From contig NC_087077.1 in the NCBI RefSeq assembly GCF_026151205.1, positions 8,425,983 to 8,485,982 on the forward strand: a DNA stretch of 60,000 nucleotides. Reading direction: 5' to 3'. Positions 21,201 through 33,200 of this stretch are shown here, in pieces. Position 1 is the first letter of the stretch. Each line of letters begins with the position of its first letter. The stretch is from Bolinopsis microptera. Lineage: Eukaryota; Ctenophora; Tentaculata; Lobata; Bolinopsidae. Under the pieces are notes generated by a model. That model saw nothing but the letters and a program-made list of their open reading frames with translations. It ran no database searches and was not told the DNA's origin. Position numbers and translations under genes: made by a program.

Positions 21201-24200
21201 CATCGACTCCATTGGCGCCCGTAGATGAAATAGCAAACTTATTCGTAATAAGTTACATGCAGAGGGTGAACAAGCAACTTTCTCATCCTCTGCATGGTGG
21301 TGGCCGAAATATTACAATCGTAGATGATGACCTCACTAGATCGGAGTATAAAGTTCTTAATAGATCCAAGAAACGGAATGTACAAACCGACCAGCAGCGT
21401 GAGTCAGTTAACAAACAACAAAAGGAATACCGGGAATCCATTAGCAGCGAAAAGAGGAAGGAGATTTTAGCAGAATCAAAAACCCGATATCATAGATGGA
21501 ATAGTAACCTTAGTACTGAACAGAAAAAGGAGTACACAAAGCAAAAAAACGACCTCAGAAAAATGAAGAGGGAGCAAGACAACTATGATTTTATACAAAA
21601 CTGCCAGGATCTGTTCCAAACTGAAATCTTGGGTCCACTCGGTTGTTCTGATGATTTTATGTCAGAAGACTTTTATGATGTTCCTAATTCGCCTGTTCGA
21701 ACTACCGCTCTATCCGAAGAAGACAAGCGAATTATCAATACCTTTCGGGAGCACCTAGAAATATATCCGGACTTAAAATGCCAGGACTGTAATAAGCTGT
21801 ACTTTTCAGATAAAATATCCTCCAAAAGCGGTAAAGTTAATTCCACCAATTACATTTGTGACATATGTTCTGCGGCTAAAAAAAAGGGCAAAATGTCATA
21901 TATCTCTATGAAAAATAATTTAGAAGTTGGCTCCTTGCCCGACAGCCTCAAGTGCAACGATATAGAAGCCAAACTTATTTCGCCAAGACTTGAATTCATG
22001 AAAATTAGGTCATTACCTGCAGGTGGTCAGAAAGCAGTGGCAGGACCCGTTATAAATGTACCAGCAGATCCTCAGGAAGCATGCTTAACTTTACCACGTA
22101 ATCTAGGACAGTCTGGAATAATTCCCGTTAAATTGAAACGTGATATAAAACACAAGTCTGTTGTCATGGATGATTACGTGAATCCAGACAAATTAACTAA
22201 AGCTCTCATTTGGTTAAAAGAAAATAACCCCTATTTTAAAGACATTGTTTTTAACGATGAGTGGTTCGAAGAAAATTATCCCAATCACGAGGACTTCTTT
22301 AAAATTTACTTTCCAAACGACCCAAAATTGCAGGAATTTGAAAAAGCTCAAAATGCTGCTAAATCGACGATGGGGCCATCTGATATGCCTTTCCAGTCAT
22401 GTGTTCAACAAGAAAATCCTGATATAGCAGATTTAATTGTTCATTATGCGCCTGGCCAAGGTAACAAACCTATCCCTCTTCTCCAAGACAAAAACGCTGA
22501 GGTTTACGGTTTTCCACAATTGTTTCCGCTCGGTAAGGGTCATTTTAATGATGTTCGTCCCAATAAGTTGACAATGAAAAAATATGCAGAACATAGGCTC
22601 TTTAACGCCGATCGTCGCTTTGCTTCTAATCCAGAATACATTTTCTTCCTGCAGTGCCTAGTAGAAAAAGAGCAGCTACATAGTAATATATCCACTCATT
22701 TGCGTAAAGGGACCAAGCGCGATGTAGCTGGTAACCCAGTCAATGCCAGATATCTCCGAGATCTTACAAATGGCAATCCATCTCTTCACAGCTCAATCGA
22801 GTTGTATAAATTCATGAAAACTATGAAAGGTTCTCCTGCTTATTGGCAAGCTGTGAAGACAGATGCATTGGCCATGGTCAGCCAATTAGGTGCATTCACT
22901 TTTTTCCTTACTGTTTCTTTTAATGATTTGATATACTCTATTCCCGCTATTATGCAAGCTAGGGGTCAGCCAGTTTCCATGGAGTATCTAGAAAACCTAA
23001 GTTGGTATGATAAACATGAAGTATTACGGTCCGACCCAGTTACTGCTGTGCGTATGTTCAAACGTTTTGCTACAGCTATAATAAATCAGCTTATTATGAA
23101 GGAAAAGGTTCTCGGTGAATGTGAAGCTAGAGCTGGGCGTGATGAGTTTCAGGGTAGAGGTTCTCCTCATTTACATATGCTCCTCAAAATTTTGAATGCT
23201 CCTGAAATTGGTGTAGACGATATCGCTACCATTTGTGCGTTTATTGATAGGTATATTACTACCAAACGACCGTTACCCGATGAAGACCCGGAACTCGCAA
23301 AATTAGTGATGCTTCAAACTCATAAACACACCAAAACGTGTTCTAAACAGTCTGGTTCCAAGACATCAGGTTCTGACACATGTAAGTGTAGATTTAACTA
23401 TCCGAAGGAACCTTCTACTGAGACAGTGATTATCATCGATCCCAATGGTAAGAAGCGCCCTGTTATCATTTATAAAAGGGATGTAGGTGACGAGAACGTC
23501 AACACTTATAATGAGGTTATACTACGAGCGGTCAGGTCTAATATGGACATTCAATATTGTGGTGATGCTTACAGTGCCCTGATGTATCTAGTCAGCTATG
23601 CCACTAAGCAAGAAAAGGCTGCACTTGATGCTTTAAAAAACGTTCAGGAAAGTAGCAGCATGCCTTTTAACGCTGGCTCACGTGAGACTATGAGGAAACT
23701 TGCTTTCTCTTGGCAGAATGTCAGAGAAATTAGTATCCAGGAGGCAATATACCGTGCTCTTCCATCTATTGGCATGACTTACTTTAGCCCACAAGTAATT
23801 TATATTCCATGTGGTCCACTAGAGGATCAACATTCAATTTTAAAACCTAAAGTACAGTTGGATGCTTTGCCTGATGATAGCACTGATATTTTCATGAAAG
23901 GCCTCCGTGAGCGTTATCAAAACAGGCCTGATGACCTTGAAAACATTTGCTTCGCAGAATTTGCTTCTAAGTATAAACCCCTGTACGGTCGTCCAGGCCC
24001 TCGCCAAGCAAGTAAGACTTTTGCTCTAAAAAATGGATTGGGTAATATAATACTGCGAGACCTTCCTGTAATTGTTCGCTCACATTCCTACTCTTCTAAG
24101 AATGAACCTCACAAATTTTATTACAGTAAAATATGTCAATTCCACCCGTGGCGTTCAGAGGCTGATATACTAGGTCCTTCTAAAAACACTATGCATAAAT

Positions 24201-27200
24201 TTCATGACTGTATTGACATTATCAAGGCTAACATGATGAACTACGGTAAAATTTCGAGTGAAAGGATGGAAGAAATGTTAAAACGGGCACATGACGAAAT
24301 AAATAGTAGAAAATCTGAACCGCAAAAAAACTCTCAGCCTCCTCCTCCAGAGCATGCTATGGCTTACCCACCTGATGGAATTCAACCTGTACAAGAGAAT
24401 GTGGAGCGCCGCTCTAATTGTAAATTTGAATATGTAGAACCAACCATTTCAGCTGAGGCTCTAGCTACTATGGTATCGTCTCTTAACACTGCTCAGCGGG
24501 AGTTTGCTGACATGATTGACCAGCATGCTTCTGCTGTGGCTGACTCACAAACTCCCGCTCAGCTGCTCATGTTCCTCAGTGGAGCTGGAGGTGTTGGTAA
24601 AAGTTATGTAATTAATTGTATTAGGCACATTATCAATAGCAAATTTAAAGACTCTAAATTACATACTAGAGTTGTCGCTGGTGCAAGTACAGGAGTTGCA
24701 GCAATTTTGATAAATGGCCAGACAATTCACACTCTACTACAATTCGACACTCAACGCAAAGGCTTCTTCAGCATAAAGCCATTAGCTGAACCCAAGCGAC
24801 AAACTTTATACAATTTCTACAAATATGTTGAGTACATCATTGTAGATGAAGTATCCATGTTGGGAGACACCAATCTCATTCAAATGAATACCAGGTTGAA
24901 TCAGATATTTGGACACTCTCCTAACGACGGAGTTCTCTTTGGAAATAGAAATATTTTGTTTGTGGGAGATTTGTTTCAGATTCCACCTGTCATGCAAGCA
25001 ATGGTCCATAAAATTAGAGGAATCGCCTCATTAGGCACAGATATCTGGAAAGATAAAGTCAAATTTCATGAACTAACAGAAATTGTAAGATCTAAGAATG
25101 ACAAACCCTTCACGGAATTGTGTCATCGTCTGCGACTTGGCGAACATACCCCCGCTGACACTGATTTCCTTCAATCAAAAGTTGTGCAGGGTGATCTTCC
25201 CATTGAGACTCTGGCTCAAGCTATGTGCATATTTCCAACAAACCGTATGTGTGATGACCATAACCAAAAGTGCATTAAGCTGCTAGCATCCCACACTAAA
25301 ATGTACACCGTTAAATCTCGTGATAAGTTTTCCAACTCAAAAGTAGATCATGTTAGAGAAATAAAAGATTATATGTCGAACTCTCTAAATGATACCTGTG
25401 GGTTGCCAGAAACCCTTGGCATTTGTTTAGGAGCACGAGTAATGATTAGGGTCAATATAGACACCGTTGATAAAATTGTAAATGGAGTTTGTGGTACGAT
25501 AAAACATATTGATTTCTCAAATTCCTCTGAATTTCCAACAATATGGGTTAAATTTGATGTGCCTGAAGTAGGAAATAGTGTCAAACACAAATGTTCCTCG
25601 AAATGTTCAGCACAATGTCCTTTACATGAGTGTGTTCCTATAGCCCCTCTGGAAAAAGAATTTACATCACACCGTAATAAAAGTGTTTGGGTGAAGCGAT
25701 ACCAGCTTCCCCTTCAACTAAGCTGGGCATGCACTGTACATAAGGTACAAGGCCTGTCACTTAATGAGGCATACATTTACCTCGATGTGCCACCCGGCAC
25801 TAAACGTTGGAATTGGAGGGGTGGTCAAGCATACACTGCAATAAGCCGCCTAACATCGTCCAACGGTCTTCATTTCTTGGCATTTAATCCGAAAGAAATT
25901 AGAACATCGTCTGATATTGTGTCTGAATATGTGCGACTTAGGACGCTATCTAAGTATCAAGCTTTTGCTAATCCTAAATCATTCGTACCGAGTCAGATTG
26001 AATCTTCGCAATCCCCTATCAACAATAACAAGGATCCTCCATGTTCCAACTCTAACACTTCCCCACAACTACCAAAATTCCTGTCACAAAATCTCAGTAA
26101 CGTTCATAACCATACATCTCCTACACAGACACTTGATAGTGAAATGTTTCAAAATAACTACATTGGAAGAGCTCGAGTGATTGATTTCATGGATAGTCCC
26201 AAAGCCAGATATTTCGCCGAAACTTTAAATGATCTAGGTTTTCAAGTTTCAACAACACTGTCTTCCGCCCAGGAAGGAAATTCCTGCGGCTACAACAGTG
26301 CTAGAGTTATTGCAAAGCTGGCTCACTGTGATTACACCCAGCTCCATGATTGGTTTACAGTGAACGTCAGCGATTGCTGTTATAGCACTACGTCAGCCAA
26401 TGATTTGCAAAGTCTTATGTGCGAAATGGCCAACGGACACCTGGAAAAACGAACCATAGACCCTAACTCTCGCTTTTTTATGCAAGTTGATCCGTTACCA
26501 CTTTTTCTTACCAACGATGAATGTTGTAAATTAGTTAAATTCTATTCCGAAACCATTTACAATGAAAATTTCGCCGCATTAACCCCGGAGGCAGACAGGT
26601 ATGCTGGAATAGGTCTTCCTCCTGGTACCTTTGAAAGAATAGTACAAACTTTCGTAAAAAAATCTGTCACAACACCTTTACTTCCACATTTATACATAGT
26701 TAATTCGCACGAATTCCCTGGAATACATTGGTTCGTAGTTAGTCTTGAAATATTTAGAAATATAAGTGAACCTTAGCTGCATACCTTAAGTAATTGATAC
26801 TAAGTTTCCTAATTATTATCTGGTCTAAAGTTCGTGGTAGCTGTATATATATGATATTTTTTGTTTGCTTTGGTTGATACTAAATAAAATTGTTGTTTCC
26901 TATTTGATTTCTATAAAGTAGTAATTATATTACCTATTTCTTATTTGATTGTTATTTGTTTGTCCGAAATATTACTTTTATTCGCAGAGACAGTGTAATT
27001 TATCACGCAGTACTTTATCCAACGCGAATTTCAATTGTCAAACGATGCCGTTCAAATTAAATTAGCCCAAAATTTGTGCGCGGCGTACTAAATATTCGAT
27101 TAAATCCTACACGCGCGCAATTACAAATCACAATAAAAATATTGCAACTTGCAACGAACAAAATAATCCAAAATCTTATTTTTATGAATCAATAAAATTC

Positions 27201-30200
27201 AACTTTTCATCGCAAATATTAACGGTTTAAGCAGGGAAAATTAATCGTGCGTGGTGTAACCGCGGCGAAATTCTTGTTAATATAGAATTCGTAAATATTT
27301 ACCAGGTGGAGTAATAATTATCCAAAACTAATCGCTAATTACACCTTAATTAATTAATTAATCTAAAAACTCAACATGAAAAAAAAACCTTCTCATTTTG
27401 TGATTCCACTTGTAATAATAATACACCTCTGAAGGTACATTCTGCATAACTTCGGACTGATATCCATTGGAGAAGAGTTTCTGTCATTAGACACGGAGGC
27501 GCTGATAAGCATCATATCTGAGGACAAATTAAAAAGTAGCTCCGAAGAACAGGTATGTTCTTTCTTTATAACAGAATAAAAGTTTGCACAAATACAGTTA
27601 AACAGCTGCTCATGTCTTTCATGTCAAACTCTTAAAATTCCAAAAGATTAATAATAATTAATCAATGGACATAGGATTGAAATTAAATTCATTATCTGAT
27701 AATAATAATAATTTACCTGTACTACCTCTCACAAACATCCACTCTACAAAATTTCTCTTATGTACGTAAGGGAAACTTAATGATTGCTTTCAGAATGTGA
27801 TCTTCTGATCTTGTAGCCGGTGCGAGTAATCAAGTAACCATTTCTTTTTAACGGTATCTGTCATGTTGAATACATTAAAGCTATTCAATAAATGTTAAGT
27901 TGAAGGATTATATATTATGATGATATTACTACTGTATTTACTTGATGATGGGAAAATTTCGATTTATGTTTTGCCAAGCCTCATGTAAACAAAAGTCTCT
28001 TCAAGCCAATATTTATTTATATTCTGCACAATATTTTTTGAATATGGGTTAAATCGTTTAATTAGATATTCCAAATTAAATTACGACGCTAAATGAAATA
28101 TATAACGCTATGTTACGTTAGTATCATCTCATCCCTATACATTGTCAGGTCTACACTGCTGTTGTTAGATGGGCACAACATGATATAGAGAACAGAAAGG
28201 ATGTCCTTCATCGTGTGATGTCTTTTGTCAGGTTTTAATATATTATTTATATTAATTTATGTATTTTAATATGTACATATCAGTTTCTCTCAATTGTAAT
28301 TACCGAGATCAACATCATACCAATTTGAGTTTTAACCATCAAATAGAACGACAACCTACCAAAACAAACTAGCTAACAACCATTTCATTGTATGTCAGGT
28401 TTGGGTTGATGAGTCGAGACAAGCTAACGGAGCTATCTCAAGGTGAGGAATCTCTGCTGCTAATAATAAACCAGCTGTCCTCAAAGTCATACCCACTACG
28501 GCACCCTCACAACCAACCCAGAGATCCTCAACGACTCAGCAGGTTGGCAGAATTTTAGAAATAGGCGGTCCGGTTGGCCCGTTTTTTTAAAGTTTTGAAA
28601 TATAACGATATATCTTTTATTGACATTGAAATAAGTTAGAATTATATTCGAAGGAAGTTCCAGGCTGGCTGTAAGTTTATAATCGATCAATGTGTGGATA
28701 TAAACAGTATATGGATAAGTAAGCGCGACCAATAGGGTCATGATTGATATATTCCCACCTTCAATCATTTGCTATATTTCTCATTTTGGTATGAAATCAC
28801 ATCTTATATGAATGTTGACAAAGTTCCCAATTTATCGACACCATATAAGATGCAATATGAACGAATTATATTGGTGGTCACATACAATTAAATTAAATGT
28901 TGCCTCACCTATCTTAATCAACTGTAGAGAAGTCTTGAAGCTGAAGTTAGAAGAACTTTTAACGTCCAAAGTCTTTGTTTTGAAATACTCCACATTTTCC
29001 CGGCTATTTATCATGGCCTCTCTTGACTTCACGCCGTTGATAGTTATCTCATAATGATCTTTCGTAACTTCGATTAGGATGTCAATCTCTAATTCATCTT
29101 CCAGGTACATTGGAAACTTATACCGTTTCCCGTAGCCTAATGGTCCACCAAATTTGTTTCCATGCTTGCTGGTGACCAATAAGTAGTCCAAGTGATCCCC
29201 CAAAGGCTCCCTTGCAAAGTTAAACCTCAGTTGCAATTCGAACACCATATTACGCTCATCATCAAGCATTGTAACATGTGCAAAGTTTTTTCCTGAAGTG
29301 CTGGTTTTGTAAACTCCGTTGAACACGAATTTTGTGCCCACGCCAACAGGAAAAACTGGCTGTTCGGTATCAATCTGCAATGGGACCCCAAGAAAGTTCT
29401 TTGAGCTTCCGAGGCCAATAAATGCAGATAATGCAACTATTAGTAGCATAGCATTGACCAGTGGCTGCTTGTCAAAAAAAGCAAACAAAGAGGAACGCAA
29501 AAAACTAGAATTAATCTGCTCTCATGCAAAGCGGTGCGTTACTAAGCACAGTACTCTTAAGGACCATTAATCACGTGACACTACTTGAACTGCTTTACTT
29601 CCTGACACGTGGTGTTCTTAAATCCATCAATAACATTAGTACATCTTAACTAATGTCAGCTGCTAAATGCTTTACTAGATAGTAGACACTCAAATATCAG
29701 TTTAATAGTTCAGAACCTTTTAGGGTTGCTAGGAGAGCTAGATGGGAATAATGACATAAACGGAACCATGTTTTTTTAGGAGAAGTTTTTACACAAATTG
29801 GACTAAAAGACTGAACACTGCAATGTATTCGTAAATTCGCTTTAAATAATCAAATCTTTTGTATGTCTTGGCAATCGTTTTTTTGGGTGATAGCGGAAAT
29901 TTGATGCTACCCAGTACCCATTGATATGGAATATGATCTCTAGGTCAGAAGAGTCGCAACTCACAAGTGTGAACTGATAGATTGAATAATCCACTCTGCT
30001 GAAGTAGTACTATTTAAAGTTTTAATTTTATAAATTATGTTGATATTGATGTAGAAATGGGAGATCACTAATTGTTATCATTTCTAACACCCCCAAAAGT
30101 TGAAATAACACAACATTATTCCCAGGCGTATCTACATAGCGGGAGGTATAGCTGCTGGAGTGCACTCTGCCCTGTCAGCAGTGCAGTCCTACAATCCTGA

Positions 30201-33200
30201 CACTGATACCTGGGAGGTTGGTTTTCTCTTTGTTTTATTATTTTTATTATTTTCCTCATCCCTTTCCGATCGGGCGACTCCGAAAATAGGTTTTTCGAAC
30301 AATAGTTTATGTCGGATCCTACCAGTCGGACAGGAGTCGTGTTACCTCCCTTTCCTCTTTACTTGGTGCTTTGCATTTTACTTACTTAATACTTGTTACA
30401 TATATCCAGCGTAGCTTTCTTAAGATTTAACAGGAGAACCACTTTATGTCACCACCCAGAGAATAGAAGTTTCTCTATCAGAAGCTTCTGGAATTATGAC
30501 TGTGTAAAACGTGATTAGGGAATAAAGGAACACAATGTTCTATCATCTGAATCACGAGTGTCGGGCAGTTCAAACAAAATCCGAATAATCTGGCCTGAAA
30601 TACTGTGATTCTGGGTCTTACACAGATCAAACCAAGTCTAACTATATATATAACCTATAATTACTGTTTAGTGATTGCAAACCAAGTCACCCTATAATTA
30701 CTGTTTAGTGATTGCAGACCAAGTCACCCTATAATTACTGTTTAGTGATTGCAGGATCAAGTCACCCTATAATTACTGTTTAGTGATTGCAGGATCAAGT
30801 CACCCTATAATTACTGTTTAGTGATTGCAGGATCAAGTCACCCTATAATTACTGTTTAGTGATTGCAGACCAAGTCACCCTATAATTACTGTTTAGTGAT
30901 TGCAGACCAAGTCACCCTATAATTACTGTCTAGTGATTGCAGGATCAAGTCACCCTATAATTACTGTTTAGTGATTGCAGGATCAAGTCACCCTATAACT
31001 CTATAATTACTGTTTAGTGATTGCAGACCAAGTCACCCTATAATTACTGTTTAGTGATTGCAGGATCTTTACATTATTTTAACTTATTGGCCCACTGCAC
31101 TGTACTGTCGTGAATTGTCATAATTGTATACAACATCAAAATAAATTGGCAATTAAGTTAAATTGGAATGAAATTGGCAATTAATCTGATACTCTTAGCT
31201 GTTAGTTCGTTGAAGCAATATCACGTGGGTGACACTTGTAATAATTAACAATGAAATAGAACACCAGATCATGTAGTATGTCATGTTTTGAAATCAGGGT
31301 TACAAATGTCAAATAAGTCAGTGCACATAGTACATGATCTGTGGATTTGTGTGGATCGACTTACAACTAGACTGGTGTCGTCTGCAAAGCATCGAATAAT
31401 GAGGTCCTAGATGCATAGTACGATATCAGTTATAAAGATAAGATATAACATGGGACCTCTCCCTTATTACACCCCATTTATAATGAGGGTAAGAAATGAA
31501 AAGGTACCCAACTACAGCTACTGCTCGATTAATATATTTTAGAAAATATTTACCATTTGATCAACTTTGGACCTATGCCATATTAAGCTGCAGCTTTTAG
31601 AGAAGAATCTTTTGATCTATTCTATCTAAGCTTTGGCACAGTGAAAGATAAATTCGATCGAAATCAGATTCTATCACATCACGGTAACGGAGAAGCTGTT
31701 TGAGACACCGACGGCCTGACCATCCTGCTTGTCACAATTAACTGATTCATCTCTAGAAAGGCCAGAAAACCACATTCTATGTTATCAACCTCGCACAGTA
31801 TGTGCTGATGGTATGTGTTATGTATTAATAATCATTTATTGCTTACAGGATGTCCCTGGCTTAATAATTGTTTTACTGGACTAGAAATATCTCAATTCTA
31901 ACAACTAGATCAAACATCTCTTGACAATTATTATAGTTTTAATACTTTCAACAGTACTATATATAACAAATAATTTGAGGATGTCCCTGGCTTAATAATT
32001 ATTTTACTGGACTAGAAATATCTCAGCTCTAACAACTAGACCAAACATCTCGTGACAATTATTATAGTTTTAATACTTTCAACAGTACTATATATAACAA
32101 ATAATTTGAGGATGTCCCTGGCTTAATAATTGTTTTACTGGACTAGAAACAACATAGTATGTGATGTGAGGAATAGTTAAGTTCTATGCAATTTAAACCT
32201 GGAAGAAGAAGCTGGGAACGTCAAGGGTGGCAAGGGAATGGGACCAAATTATACACATTGTCTTTAGATCTGAGTACTGGTGGGAAGGTGAACCATGCTT
32301 TTTTTAAACATGACAGCGATTTAAGAATCAAACCCAGACCAGAATCACTGTCACGTGTCAAAACAAACAGTTCCACACTACCAGTATCCAGATCAATTGT
32401 TACTTTGTTTTCTATTTTTACTTTCTGTTCTTTTGTTATCTTTTTCCCTATAATTTTGACTTATGTCTATTCATTGGATCATGCCATTATTTGGCGATCA
32501 CTACTGTTTTCACCAATTATCCACATTTCATACCAGAATAATCTCTGGCATTATCAAGTGCCCCAATGTAAGGCGCCAAAACCGAACGGCTCTCGAATGA
32601 TATAAGATTTCACAGTAAGTCATTACAAGATGCACGCATCAACATAGCGCGCGTTTGTAGAATAGACGTACATTTTTTAATATCCTGTATTAATTTCAGG
32701 ACGTGACTAGTTTGACATATCCAAGATTTGGAGCAGGACTTGTTGCAAGACTCGGCTCACTATACATGATCGGAGGACACACAGGCTCCAGCTACATCTC
32801 ATCAGTTGAGAAATACGACTTTGAAGGAAATTGCTGGGTGACTCTGCCCGGAGTCTATGGCCCTTCGCGCAGGTACCGAACTTGTTCCTACTAAAATCAT
32901 TTAACTTACAATGATAATCATTGTCATTTTCAAACAGCTTGGCAACCTGTTATCCTCGACATATTTCCAGGTATTTCAGCACAGTGGGTGTTGACGGAAA
33001 GATCATGATAATGGGGGGTTGTGACACAGCAAGCTACATCGACACGGCTGCAGTGCTGGATATTCCCTCCAGACAGCTTATATTTGCCGGCAAGATGAAC
33101 GAACAGCGAGTTTATTGTGGCAGCTGTGTTCTTAACGATGTGGTCTACGTCGTTGGAGGGTAATTTGATGATTTTGAAAATCTGATACTTGTTTTACTTC

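Noticed and set aside
28496-28768. 90-codon minus ORF overlapping Kelch exon 6
   Set aside because: The plus strand carries a phased Kelch exon there; the antisense frame has no support.
30653-31066. Possible CRISPR-like array
   Set aside because: Repeats are directly adjacent with no unique spacers, in an animal intron: a minisatellite. The same holds for 53174-53605.
32186-32605. 139-codon ORF in Kelch intron 7
   Set aside because: No family features, mixed composition and no splice support; probably chance.
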